Part shown: positions 27,144 through 36,612 of the stretch, piece by piece
How the letters are laid out: the number at the start of each line of letters is the position of its first letter
Position numbering within the stretch: position 1 is the stretch's first letter
Assembly (NCBI RefSeq): GCF_026339735.1
Contig: NZ_JAPEQG010000001.1
Span: 1,860,001 to 1,924,000, forward strand
Source: Streptomyces sp. NBC_01669
GTDB lineage: Bacteria; Actinomycetota; Actinomycetes; Streptomycetales; Streptomycetaceae
Reading direction: 5' to 3'
DNA length: 64,000 nucleotides
Made by a program: the position numbers and the translations under genes
Notes under the pieces: model-generated
Told to the model about the DNA's origin: nothing
The model's database searches: none
The model's input: only the letters and a program-made list of their open reading frames with translations

Positions 27144-29831
27144 TCAGAGTCGCTCGGAAAGCATCCCCGAGGACAAGGCGGCTCTTCCCGCCATCCGCCG
27201 CACCACCGGAAGCAGCCTGGTCCGCCCCTCCACGCCCAGTCGCTGGTAGAGCCTGGTCAGGGTTTTCTCCACGGCACGCCGAGTGACGCCGAGCGCCGCC
27301 GCGACCTCCTGATTGGTGTGTCCGAGAGCTACGAGGGCGGCGACCCGGCGCTCGGTGTCGCTGAGTGCGCCGCCGCCGGGCGGCAGAGCACGGTTCGGAT
27401 CACCGCGGAGGGTCCCGGCCCAGCACCGCAGGGCCGACTCGCCCGCCGCGTCGACGAACCGGTCGGCCTCGGCGAGGAGCTCGGCGGAGCCGGGCCGCCC
27501 GGCGGCGCGCAACCGGTTCCCGTACGCCGTCAACGCCCTGCCCAGCTCCAGCGTGTTGGAGCCTTCCCTGAGCACGGAGACCGACTCGGCAAGCAGGGAC
27601 AGGGCATACCGGCCGCCCACGACGGTGCCCCACATGCGCAGGATCCGGCCGAGGTCGTACGGGGAGCCGGAGGCCCGAGCCGCCTCACAGGCGCGGGCGA
27701 GGAGCCGGAGCGCGTCCTGCGGCCGGTCGACGCGGAGCAACGGGGACACGCACCACAGGTCCACCGGGAACAGCGTCCGGTTGCACCAGCCCGCCGCCTC
27801 TGCTTGGTGCGCCGCCTCAAGCAGGTCGGAGAGCAGGGCGGGCAGTTCGGGTTCCGGGGCCGACTGGGCGCGCATCGCCCGACGGGCCAGGCCGGTCAGC
27901 GGTATGACGGCCTCCTGGCGTTCGCGCAGCAGGGACCGCAGCCGGTCGGCCAGCCGCGGGTCGCGCGTCTCGAGCGCCACGGACGTCAGGCCGACGACGG
28001 CCGACCAGTCGTCGTCCTCCAGCGGGCCCGGGGCCGCCGCGCAGGCGTCCGACGCGTCCGCCCAGGCGTCCGCGAGCCGGCCGGCGTGCAGGGCGGCCAG
28101 TGCCCGCCAGCCCAGCAGCCGGGTCTGCAGCCGCCCGTCGCCGCGGCCTCGTGCCGCCTCGAGTGCCATGTCCAGCCAGCCGCGTACGGGTTCGTCCGCC
28201 CCGGACGCCGTGCCGGAGGCGATCATCAGGGCCGGCGCGGCATGGACGGAGGCGGCGGAGGCCGGCTCGTGGTCGAGCATCCAGCGCACCAGGGCAGCCG
28301 CCTCGGCTGCGGGCAGCCGTCCGCCGAGGATTCCCGCGTAGACCAGGACCGACACGAGTTCGCGCTGCGCGGCGGTACCGGGCCCGGGCCCCGGGGTCAG
28401 GGTGCGCAGCCGCTCGACCGCGGCAGCCGGGGCGCCCGGGGCGCCGAGCCGGTGCAGTCGCGTACGGGCCTCCAGCCGCAGCCCGAGGTCCGCCGCTTCC
28501 GGGCCCGCCACGGCCGGCTCTCCGGCGGATTCCAGTACCTGGGCCGTCTGCGGGGCGGTGAGGAACAGTGTGAGCGGCACGTTCGCCACGACCGCGGCGC
28601 GCTCTCGGTCCGAGGACAGCAACTGGTTCGCCTGGACGGCGTGGCGGAGCATGGCAGGGACGCCGGTGTCCTGCTCCGCCTCGGACAGGGCCGCCAGGAA
28701 CGCGCCGCGCTCCGGGCTGTCGGGCGGGAACTCCCGCAGGGCACGGCGAAGGCAGTGGATCGCGAGGGCCGCGTCCCCGCGACGCAGCAGGTCGTCAGCG
28801 GCCTCGCGCAGCACTCGGGCCGTCCCGGTCCACTCGCCGGGACCGACCTCCAGGAGGTGGGGGACGATCCGATCGGGCGGAGAACCCGCCTCGTAGAGCA
28901 ACTCGGCAGCGCGGCTGTGCATCTCGCCGCGGTCGGCGAGGGTCAGGCGGTCCTCGGCGATCTCTCGTACGCAGTCCCATAGAACGGGCGGCGTCCAGCG
29001 CTCCACGTTCCAGCCGAGGCGGAGCAGGGCGCGCGCGGCCGCGGCTTCCTCGGCCGGGCCCAGGTCCGAGAGTCGGGCGAGGACACGCGGCTCGGCAGGG
29101 CCGCCCAGGATCGCGGCGCAGCAGGCCAGCCGCTGGACGGGCTCCGGCTGGCTGCTCAGGACTGCGGCCACGCGCAGCCTCAGATCCCAGGGCGCCGGCC
29201 GGGTGCGGGCGATGTCGAGGAGCTGCTCGAAGGCGACTTCGTGCACAGCCTCCACACGGTCGAGCAGCGAGACGACGAGTGCCGGGTTCCCACCCGTCGC
29301 GCGCGTCCAGGCCGCGAGTTGCGCGCCGGTGAGCACGCCGAGTTCTGCGAGCAGGGCGTGTACTTCCTCCGGACCGAGCGGGGCCGTCCTGATCACTGGA
29401 TCCGCGGCCGCCAGCAAGCCCTGCACTCGCGGCAGTTCGGCGCACGGCTCGCCCTCGCGCACCGTCACCACGGTGAGCAGCGGGACGGGACACGGGTCGG
29501 CGAACCATCGTGTGAGCCGGGCCAGCGATGTCTTGTCGAGCCACTGCAGGTCGTCGACGAGATACGCCGGGAAGTCGGCGCCGGATGCGGGTCCGGCCTG
29601 AGGGAAAGGCCCTACCGGGACGCAAGGGGACTCCTGTCCCGGACGGCCGCCGCAAGCCCGCCGGACGGTGAATCCCTCCTCCGTCGCGAGGTCCGCGACG
29701 GCGTCCAGGAAGGCCGAACGGCCCGTGCCGGGCGGGCCGGTGACCGCCACGAGCACGGCGGCCCCGCCCCGCACTCGGCTCATCGCCGCCCGGATCGAGG
29801 CGAACCCGTGCGTCCGGCCGACGAGTGGCAC
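27144..29831 (-). CDS. LAL-family LuxR regulator 1
   Basis: 895 residues from a GTG at 29831 with GGAG six to seven bases upstream. The N-terminal AAA+/STAND ATPase module starts at MPLVGRTHGF. Its P-loop reads GPPGTGRS, with Arg in place of the Walker A Lys, and its Walker B is YLVDDLQWLD. A long helical repeat region follows, typical of large ATP-binding LuxR regulators. The C-terminal HTH (LSDTERRVAALVALGHTNQE, VTRRAVEKTLTRLYQRLGV) occupies the last 70 residues. Length and layout match the LAL family, which often controls antibiotic or carbon-source genes. It is divergent from the next LAL gene with 165 bp between them. Confidence 0.93.
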   Translation of the reverse strand: MPLVGRTHGFASIRAAMSRVRGGAAVLVAVTGPPGTGRSAFLDAVADLATEEGFTVRRACGGRPGQESPCVPVGPFPQAGPASGADFPAYLVDDLQWLDKTSLARLTRWFADPCPVPLLTVVTVREGEPCAELPRVQGLLAAADPVIRTAPLGPEEVHALLAELGVLTGAQLAAWTRATGGNPALVVSLLDRVEAVHEVAFEQLLDIARTRPAPWDLRLRVAAVLSSQPEPVQRLACCAAILGGPAEPRVLARLSDLGPAEEAAAARALLRLGWNVERWTPPVLWDCVREIAEDRLTLADRGEMHSRAAELLYEAGSPPDRIVPHLLEVGPGEWTGTARVLREAADDLLRRGDAALAIHCLRRALREFPPDSPERGAFLAALSEAEQDTGVPAMLRHAVQANQLLSSDRERAAVVANVPLTLFLTAPQTAQVLESAGEPAVAGPEAADLGLRLEARTRLHRLGAPGAPAAAVERLRTLTPGPGPGTAAQRELVSVLVYAGILGGRLPAAEAAALVRWMLDHEPASAASVHAAPALMIASGTASGADEPVRGWLDMALEAARGRGDGRLQTRLLGWRALAALHAGRLADAWADASDACAAAPGPLEDDDWSAVVGLTSVALETRDPRLADRLRSLLRERQEAVIPLTGLARRAMRAQSAPEPELPALLSDLLEAAHQAEAAGWCNRTLFPVDLWCVSPLLRVDRPQDALRLLARACEAARASGSPYDLGRILRMWGTVVGGRYALSLLAESVSVLREGSNTLELGRALTAYGNRLRAAGRPGSAELLAEADRFVDAAGESALRCWAGTLRGDPNRALPPGGGALSDTERRVAALVALGHTNQEVAAALGVTRRAVEKTLTRLYQRLGVEGRTRLLPVVRRMAGRAALSSGMLSERL

Positions 29832-29962
29832 AGGTATCTCCGTTCACCGAGGCGACTGAACGACGCCGTCATTGCCGAGATCCTTCACCGAGGCATCTTC
29901 AGCGGGCGGTTGGGCCCGGCAAACCCTCGGCGCGGTCTTCACGATCTCGACACAAGGCCATC

Positions 29963-29990
29963 TTCACACGACACAGAATTGTCATATGGT
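29963..29990 (+). promoter_or_regulatory. Promoter of LAL regulator 2 (leaderless type)
   Basis: TTCACA (29963-29968), a 16-bp spacer, and TATGGT (29985-29990). Six bases later comes the in-frame GTG at 29997, so the transcript probably begins at the start codon. No Shine-Dalgarno sequence is present. Confidence 0.5.
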
Positions 29991-29996
29991 AAGCAC

Positions 29997-32504
29997 GTGA
30001 GGAGCCGATTGGATCACCCGCGTCCCCCCGCCCCACCTCCGGCTTTTCCACCCACGTCCTTACCTGCCGGCACCGCCTTCGACCGGTCCCCGCCCACGCA
30101 CCGCCCGTCCTGCCGGATCCCCGTCGGCCGCTCCGGCGCCCGCTGCGTGGTGATGTTCGGGTCCGTCGACAGCCGGCCCGTGGACGCGATCGTGCGTCAC
30201 ATCGGCGACGTATGCGGGCGGGAGCCGAGCGTGCGACGCGTCGACTGCCGCCTCGACGAGGCCGGCGCCGAGCACGCCGTACTGCGGCGGCTGCTCGGCC
30301 TGCGCGGCAGTGAGCCGTTACCCCCGCACAGGACACGGCACTCGGCCCTGAAGCTGGTCGAGAAGTCGACGGCCCAGGCTCCGCTGGTGCTCGCCGTCGG
30401 CGACGCCCAGTGGTGCGACGAGGGCACGCTCCGTTGGATCGACCGGCTGATGCGCGGCCCGGCCCAGGAGCCGCTGACCGTTCTGCTGAGTCTGGCGCCC
30501 GGCGTCCCGGCGCCCGCAGCGCCGGCGTTCCACGAACTGATGACGCGCGACGGCTGCTCGGTCACCGATGGATCAGACCTCTGGCCGGCCGGTGTCGCCC
30601 CGCCGTCCAGGGACGCGGAGGGCCTCGGCCGGCGCGAGTCCCGGCTGCTCCGGGTCGCCCGGGCGGCTGTGCTGCTGCGCAGCACCGACCCCCACCTCGT
30701 CGGCCCCCTCGCCGGACTTCCCCTCCAGGTGACCGGACGGCTCCTGGAAGCGGCCCGGGATCTCGGGCTGCTCCCGAGGCGGATGCCCGCGCGGTGCGTG
30801 CCACCACAGTTCGACGCACTGATGGCCGCACTGCCCGACGCAGAGGGCGAGCAACTGCGCGCTCAGGCCGCCGAGATACTCAACGACGCCGCACGGCCGG
30901 CCGGACAGGTGGCCGAGCTGCTGCTGGGGCTCCGCGCGCTGGACCGCCCCTGGATGAGAGCCCTGCTCAAGGAGGCGGCCGCCACTGCGCGCCGCGACCG
31001 CCCGGCGACCGCCGCGACCTATCTGCACAAACTCCACGAGTCCGCCCCCGACGACCTCGCCGTCCGCGCGGAGCTGGCCGCCGTGCTGACCGATGTCGAC
31101 CCTGCGGCCGCCCTGGAGCATCTCGACGGCGTGCTGTCCCGCACCGACGACCCGCCGACCCGGGCGCTCGCCGCCGGGCAGCACCGGCTCACCGCGCTCA
31201 TGACGCATCGCACGCCCGACACGCCCGAAGGGCTCGGCGAGCTGCTGCGCGAGCTGCGGGAGTGCGCGTCGCCCCTCTCCTGCGGCGGTCCGACGGACGA
31301 CCTGGCGCTCGCCACCCGCGCTCTGCGCACCGCGCTGACCGGCGCCGACCCGGCCGCCGCGGTCGCCGACGCCCATGAGGTCCTGCGAACCGACCGGCCG
31401 CGCGCCGCGTGGGCGAGAGTCGCCGCCGCCCAGGTCCTCGCGCTGGCCGGCGACACCACGACCGCGCTCGGCCACCTGGACCGGACCGTCGCGGACAGCC
31501 GGCGCCGCGAGGAGGCATGGGCCCAGTGCCACGCCGGGTCGGTCCGGGCGCTGCTGCTGCTGGAGTCGGGCCGGGCGGACGACGCGGTCGAAGCCGCGCT
31601 GGCCGCCAGCAGCCTCGCCGAAGAGCAGCAGCGGACAGGGCGCACCAGCCTGGCGCCCATCAGCCTCGCCCTGACGCTGGTGGCCCGCGGCGATCTCGAC
31701 CGGTCCGAGTCGGTCCTGCGTCGGCTCGACGGCCACGACTTCGACGGCTCCGTCCGGGAACACCACCTCCACCTGACGGCCAGGGCCCTCGTCGAACGCG
31801 GCCGGGGCCGGACCGAGCAGGCCCTGCGGCTGATGGAGCAGTGCGGGGCGGGTCTCACCGCCGCCGGCATCAAGAACCCCCTGTTCACGACCTGGTGGCT
31901 GCACAGCACGGAACTGCTCATGGCCCTGGGACGGACGGGCGACGCGGCGGAACGGGCCGAACTCGGTCGGCACCTCGCCGAACGGTGGCCGACGCCCCGC
32001 AGCACAGGGCTGAGTCTGCTGGCCCGGGGCATGGTGGCCACGGGCGCCGACCGGGTGGAACTGCTCGCCGAGAGCGTACGGGTGCTGCAGGACAGCTCCG
32101 ACCACCATTCCCGCGCGCTCGCGGAGATGCGTCTCGGCACGACGCTGTTGCGGCTCGGTGACGAAAAGGCCGCGCGCGGGCGGCTGCACGCGGCCAGGGC
32201 GACGGCCGTGCGGTGCGGCCTGACCGCCGTGGCCGGTCAGGCACGGGTCGCGCTCGCGGCGGCGGGTGGCCGGCCCGCGTCGGTGGCACTCAGCAAGGCC
32301 GAGCGGCCCGTCGCGGAGATGGCCGCGGCCGGTGCGACCAACCGGGCCATCGCCGACACCCTCTGCCTGACCGTGCGCACCATCGAGTACCACCTGACCA
32401 GCGTGTACCGAAAGCTCGGCGTCACCGGTCGCGCCGGCCTCGCGCACGGGCTCGCGTCGCCGGGTGCGCACGGATCGGCACGTCTGCCGGGCGAAGAACG
32501 TTGA
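29997..32504 (+). CDS. LAL-like LuxR regulator 2, degenerate P-loop, TTA codon
   Basis: 835 residues if the GTG at 29997 is used (supported by the promoter spacing); an ATG at 30153 is an alternative. The middle is an all-helical repeat region. The C-terminus is a clear LuxR HTH (LSKAERPVAEMAAAGATNRA, LTVRTIEYHLTSVYRKLGV). At the N-terminus a Walker B-like segment is visible (VLAVGDAQWCDEGTLRWIDR), but the place of the P-loop is occupied by VVMFGSVDSRPVDAI, without the Gly-Lys-Thr/Ser signature, so ATP binding is doubtful. Codon 108 is TTA (30318-30320), implying bldA-dependent translation. Its stop overlaps the TTG start of the next LAL gene. Confidence 0.85.
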   Translation: MRSRLDHPRPPAPPPAFPPTSLPAGTAFDRSPPTHRPSCRIPVGRSGARCVVMFGSVDSRPVDAIVRHIGDVCGREPSVRRVDCRLDEAGAEHAVLRRLLGLRGSEPLPPHRTRHSALKLVEKSTAQAPLVLAVGDAQWCDEGTLRWIDRLMRGPAQEPLTVLLSLAPGVPAPAAPAFHELMTRDGCSVTDGSDLWPAGVAPPSRDAEGLGRRESRLLRVARAAVLLRSTDPHLVGPLAGLPLQVTGRLLEAARDLGLLPRRMPARCVPPQFDALMAALPDAEGEQLRAQAAEILNDAARPAGQVAELLLGLRALDRPWMRALLKEAAATARRDRPATAATYLHKLHESAPDDLAVRAELAAVLTDVDPAAALEHLDGVLSRTDDPPTRALAAGQHRLTALMTHRTPDTPEGLGELLRELRECASPLSCGGPTDDLALATRALRTALTGADPAAAVADAHEVLRTDRPRAAWARVAAAQVLALAGDTTTALGHLDRTVADSRRREEAWAQCHAGSVRALLLLESGRADDAVEAALAASSLAEEQQRTGRTSLAPISLALTLVARGDLDRSESVLRRLDGHDFDGSVREHHLHLTARALVERGRGRTEQALRLMEQCGAGLTAAGIKNPLFTTWWLHSTELLMALGRTGDAAERAELGRHLAERWPTPRSTGLSLLARGMVATGADRVELLAESVRVLQDSSDHHSRALAEMRLGTTLLRLGDEKAARGRLHAARATAVRCGLTAVAGQARVALAAAGGRPASVALSKAERPVAEMAAAGATNRAIADTLCLTVRTIEYHLTSVYRKLGVTGRAGLAHGLASPGAHGSARLPGEER

Positions 32505-35116
32505 GCCCGCCGCCCCCTCCCTGCCCGGCCGACGCGTCCGGGAGGCTCCTTGAGCGGTCGGCCCACCTGGCGCTGCTCGAGCGAGCCGTGCGCCATGTCG
32601 CGGAGGGCGGCGCGGCGACCGTCGTCGTGCACGGACGGCCGGGCACCGGGCGCACCGCCGTGCTCGCCGAGGCGGCTTCGCTCGCCCGGGGGGCCGGACT
32701 GCACGTCGTCACCCCACACGCCCGGCGTGCCGGCCCGCGACGGCTCCGCGACATCGCGTCGCACCTGTCGGCGCAGACGGCGTACGGCCCGGCCGGCACA
32801 CCGCTGGCGGTCCTCGTCGACGACGCCGAGGACGTGATCCGTCAGGAGCACGACGTCGGCTGCGCGGGACGACGGCCCCTGCTGCGGGTGACGGCCGGCA
32901 CGGACTCGGCGGTCCTCGGTGCGGACGGCCCGCCCGCATACGAGCTGGTCCTGCGCCCGCTGAGCGCCGACGCCGTGCGGGTGCTGCTCGTCGAAGCGTA
33001 CGGCGAAGAGGCCGCCGGTCCGCTCGTGCCGGCCGCGACGGCCGCGACGGGCGGCAGTCCGGCGGTCCTGTGCGCCGCTCTCCGGTGGTGGCCGGCGCCG
33101 GCGCCCGGTCCGGACGAATTCGCCGCGCTCGCCGACCAGATGGGCAGGCGTCACGTGCGCCACACTCTGGCCCGTGTGTCTGGGCGGACGGTCGCGCTGG
33201 TCGAGGCGAGCGCGGTGGCGGACGGCGACCTCCCCTTCGACCGGGTCTGCGAACTGGCAGGGATCCTTCCGCCGTGGCGCGAGCGGGCCCGTGCGGAGCT
33301 GGCCGGCACCGGGCTGCTCGACCAGGTCGGTCACCCGCGGCTGTACGAACCGCTGGTGGCCGACCGGGTGCTGGGCCTCATGGACGACGGCCGGCGCCGC
33401 GATCTGTATGAGCGCGCCGTGCGGCTCGGGCGCGGGGACGGGATACCCGAGCCGGTCCTCGGCCGGCTCGTGGCGCATTCCCGCACGGCCGAGCCGTGGG
33501 TGCCGGCTGCCCTGTACGCGGCGGGCGTGCACGCCCGGCGGTCCGGGCACGAAGCCGACGCGGTCGCCTTCCTCGAACAAGCGCTGGACCGCGGGGCGTC
33601 GGGTGAGCTGCGCGCGAAGGTGCTGCTGGCGCTGTCGACGGCGCGACTGTCCCTGCGGCCCGAGGCGGCCGACCGCGGCTTCCGGCGTGTGCTGACGGAG
33701 ACGTCCGGCCCGGACGGCGCCGCAGTCCGGCTGCTCGCCGCCGACCTGCTGCTCCTGCGCGGCGGCGGAAGCAGCGTGGCAGCGGCCCTCGACTCGGCCG
33801 CGGCACGGAGAACGACATCCGCATCGGAGCGGCGAACCCTGCTCGGCCTGCGGGAACTTGCTCTGGAGAGGGGCCCGGCCGAAGCGTCGGCTGTCCCTGA
33901 CCACGGGGACGGGGCATCGCGGCCCGCGCTCGACGCGGCCGAGGCCGCGGCCGCCGCCTGGCGGCACTGTCTCGCGGGACGGGAGATCGGCAGGGCCCGG
34001 CGGCTCGCCATCACCGCGCTGGAGCGGGCAGAGGCCGGGCTGTTCGCTCCCAGGCTGGTCGCGGCGAGGGTGCTCGCCGTCACCGAGGACGTGGCGCTCG
34101 CCCAGGTCGAGCTGCGGCGGATCGAGGCCGAGGCCCGGCGGCACGCGGTGGGCCCCGCGATCGGGCAGGCTCTGCTGGGCCTGGCCGAACTCGCCCTGCG
34201 GACCGACGATCCGGACGAGGCCGGGGCCCGGCTGGCCGAGGCGCTGGCAGAAGTGCCCCACACACACTGGCATCCCCGGAGTCTGCCGCGGCTGGCAGCG
34301 ACGGAGGCACTCGTGGCCCTGGGCGACGGACGGCCGGACCTCGCCGAGTCCGCGCTGGTGGGAGCCCTGCCGGACCGGCACGAACACGGCGTCGGCGAGA
34401 GCCAGTTGCTGTTCGCCGGGGGCCTCCTCGGTCTGCACACCGGTCGCGCCGCCGAGGCGGCGTCACACCTGCGCGAGTGCGGCCGCATCCTGCTGGCCAT
34501 CGGCTGCCCGAACCCGGCCGTCGTGCCGTGGCGTTCACATCTCGCCATGGCGCTGGCGTCCGTGGACCCGTCGGCCGCGGCGCGCCTGGCGGCCCAGAGC
34601 CTGGCGGAGGCCCGGGCCTGGAGCGCGCCGGGCACGGTCGGTTCGGTCCACCTCTGGACCGGTCTCACCCTCACCGGCCTGCCGGCACTCGCCCATCTGC
34701 AATCCGCGGTGCGGGTGCTCGCCGGTTCGCCGGCCCGGAGACGGTATGTGCGCGCGACGGCGGAGACGTCCGCCGCCCTGCTCGACGACGGTCGACCTGC
34801 GGAGGGACGGCGTCTGCTGGACGAGGCCGTCGCGGCGGGGCGTGCCGACGGGGAGCGGCCGGTCCCCCGTGTCCAGGAGGTCGTCGCCATGTTCGCCTCG
34901 CTGCCCAGGCTGAGCCGGGCTCAGCTGAGCCCGGCTCAGCTGCGGGTCGCGCTGCTCGCCGCCGAAGGGTGGTCGAACAAGGCGATCGCCGAGAAGCTGT
35001 CGGTCAGCCTGCGCACGGTCGAGCTCCATCTGACGAGCAGCTACCGGACGCTGGGCATCGCCGGCCGGACCGATCTGACCGAGATGCTGGGACACGCGGG
35101 GTCCGGACGGCGCTGA
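32501..35116 (+). CDS. LAL-family LuxR regulator 3
   Basis: 871 residues from a TTG at 32501 that shares TTGA with the stop of the previous gene, a classic coupling arrangement. The start is supported because the family's opening motif (GRLLERSAHLALLERAV) begins a dozen residues later. P-loop GRPGTGRT (Arg for Lys again), Walker B-like LAVLVDDAED, a long helical repeat region, and a C-terminal LuxR HTH (LSPAQLRVALLAAEGWSNKA, VSLRTVELHLTSSYRTLGI). It is probably made together with LAL regulator 2 and so falls indirectly under the same TTA-codon control. Confidence 0.88.
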   Translation: MSPPPPPCPADASGRLLERSAHLALLERAVRHVAEGGAATVVVHGRPGTGRTAVLAEAASLARGAGLHVVTPHARRAGPRRLRDIASHLSAQTAYGPAGTPLAVLVDDAEDVIRQEHDVGCAGRRPLLRVTAGTDSAVLGADGPPAYELVLRPLSADAVRVLLVEAYGEEAAGPLVPAATAATGGSPAVLCAALRWWPAPAPGPDEFAALADQMGRRHVRHTLARVSGRTVALVEASAVADGDLPFDRVCELAGILPPWRERARAELAGTGLLDQVGHPRLYEPLVADRVLGLMDDGRRRDLYERAVRLGRGDGIPEPVLGRLVAHSRTAEPWVPAALYAAGVHARRSGHEADAVAFLEQALDRGASGELRAKVLLALSTARLSLRPEAADRGFRRVLTETSGPDGAAVRLLAADLLLLRGGGSSVAAALDSAAARRTTSASERRTLLGLRELALERGPAEASAVPDHGDGASRPALDAAEAAAAAWRHCLAGREIGRARRLAITALERAEAGLFAPRLVAARVLAVTEDVALAQVELRRIEAEARRHAVGPAIGQALLGLAELALRTDDPDEAGARLAEALAEVPHTHWHPRSLPRLAATEALVALGDGRPDLAESALVGALPDRHEHGVGESQLLFAGGLLGLHTGRAAEAASHLRECGRILLAIGCPNPAVVPWRSHLAMALASVDPSAAARLAAQSLAEARAWSAPGTVGSVHLWTGLTLTGLPALAHLQSAVRVLAGSPARRRYVRATAETSAALLDDGRPAEGRRLLDEAVAAGRADGERPVPRVQEVVAMFASLPRLSRAQLSPAQLRVALLAAEGWSNKAIAEKLSVSLRTVELHLTSSYRTLGIAGRTDLTEMLGHAGSGRR

Positions 35117-35167
35117 CTCGACCTTCAACCTGCGCGGCGGGGCCCCGCATGCGTGGCGTCCCGCCCA

Positions 35168-35878
35168 TCACGTGCGCAGTGACTCACCCGTCCCCACCAG
35201 CCCCTCGCGCAGGGCGACCGCGACGGCCTGGGTGCGGTTGGGACAGTTCAGCTTGGACAGTACGACCGCCACGCTGCGCTTGGCGACGTGCTCGGACACC
35301 CCCAGCGCCTGTCCGATCTGCTTGTTGCTCAACCCGTCGACGAGCAGTTCCAGCACCTGTCTCTCGCGCTCGGTGAGCAGCCCGATCGACGGCTCCGTGC
35401 GCGGCCGCGCCTCTTGGCCGCTGAACCGCGACGACGGCACCCACGTGGCCGGCTCAAGCAGCAGCCGCTCGCCGTCGGCGAGCCTGCGCAGGGCGTCGTC
35501 CAGCCCCTCGGTGGTGAGGGCGTCCTGGTCCAGCACGCCGTCGCAGGGCAGGGCCTGGCCGGACGCGACTCGCTGTACTTCGGCGCCGGGCAGGATCAGC
35601 ACCACACGGATCCCGTTCCTGCGGACCACCGCGGCCAGTTCGGCCGCCCAGGCGTCCTCACCGGTCCCGAAGGCGTTCACGCACCACACCACGAGCACGT
35701 CGCAGGAGAGGACCAGCGTCTGGATGGCGTCCACCGGGGCCGCCGCTGTGAACTCCTCGGGTTCGTAGACGGAGTACTGGCCCACGTGGGCGGCCTCCGC
35801 CAGCATGGCGGCGAGCCCTCCACGAGCCACCTCTCCCCGTGCCACGACCGCGACCTTGACCGACCCCGACGTGTTCAT
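35168..35878 (-). CDS. Orphan LuxR/NarL-type regulator with degenerate receiver
   Basis: 236 residues from an ATG at 35878 with GGGAG upstream. The N-terminal 125 residues have the alternating pattern of a receiver domain (VKVAVVARGEVARGGLAAML ... RVVLILPGAE), but the strand that should end in the phosphorylated Asp reads LVVWCVNAF, so phosphorylation is unlikely. The C-terminal HTH is intact (LTERERQVLELLVDGLSNKQ, VSEHVAKRSVAVVLSKLNC). Similar atypical regulators in Streptomyces clusters bind end products or act constitutively. It converges with LAL regulator 3 (51 bp apart) and has no kinase beside it. Confidence 0.9.
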   Translation of the reverse strand: MNTSGSVKVAVVARGEVARGGLAAMLAEAAHVGQYSVYEPEEFTAAAPVDAIQTLVLSCDVLVVWCVNAFGTGEDAWAAELAAVVRRNGIRVVLILPGAEVQRVASGQALPCDGVLDQDALTTEGLDDALRRLADGERLLLEPATWVPSSRFSGQEARPRTEPSIGLLTERERQVLELLVDGLSNKQIGQALGVSEHVAKRSVAVVLSKLNCPNRTQAVAVALREGLVGTGESLRT

Positions 35879-36367
35879 GTGCCGCTCCCGTCCACCCAAC
35901 CGACTGCCCGGTGTCTTTCGGCCAACCGGAATCCGTTCTTCGCACACAGTGGCGATTATTGCTCGGCGGAGCACGCTGCCCATCAGGCTGTTCTGTTGCA
36001 ATAGTCCGACAGTCGCCTCACCTTCGCAATGCGCGTAGAGCTTCCTGATCAATACGGTCACGAGCACGTGACAAGACGTCAGCGACCAAACACACCTTCG
36101 GTGTACACGTGGGGCGTATTAAATCCCGTGGCGCGCACCGGAGTTGCTTCCGCCCGCCCTGCCGTGGACCGATGTAGGTCCTGGATGCTGATGGGGTTCG
36201 TTCCGGCCGAAACCGATGCCTCAGTGATGCCGGTGCTCTCGCAGGCCGACGTGGTGCTGGGGACCGTCCACAGGAACCATGGAGTGTTGCTGTGAGCACG
36301 TGCGTCAGCATTCCTGATTCACCCTGGTCCTCCCGCAACGGCATACCGACGGGGAGGGAGCGGGAGC
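35879..36367. other. Intergenic region upstream of the orphan regulator
   Basis: 489 bp, locally lower in GC (around 35940-36125), consistent with a promoter region for the minus-strand orphan regulator and with decayed mobile-element DNA towards its right end. No complete gene is visible. Confidence 0.5.
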
Positions 36368-36580
36368 GTGAACGTACTGCACGACCGTCCCTCGTTCGCG
36401 CCCGAACACCCGCTGCGGGACCTGACTCGCGCCCGCACGACCGCCGCCCGGGAACGCTCCCGGATCGTCCGGCGCCTGGAGAACCTGCTGGAGCACACCG
36501 GGATCAGACGTCTCCGCGGTCGCCTCCGACAGCTGTCCCGGCCACCACGAGTCCCCCGACCGCACCAAGAACACCCGGAG
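36368..36580 (+). pseudogene. IS110-family transposase remnant
   Basis: From a GTG at 36368 the frame reads LHDRPSFAPEHPLRDLTRAR and then ERSRIVRRLENLLEHTGI, matching the central helical part of IS110-type transposases (typical pattern RTRE..RLEKLLEDAGIKLS). After a one-base shift the continuation reads VSAVASDSC, equivalent to the family's KLSSVASD. The catalytic N-terminal DEDD domain and the C-terminal part are missing. It is a dead fragment. Confidence 0.6.
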
Positions 36581-36612
36581 AGCCCGACCGCACCGGGAAG
36601 GGCGGACGGGGC

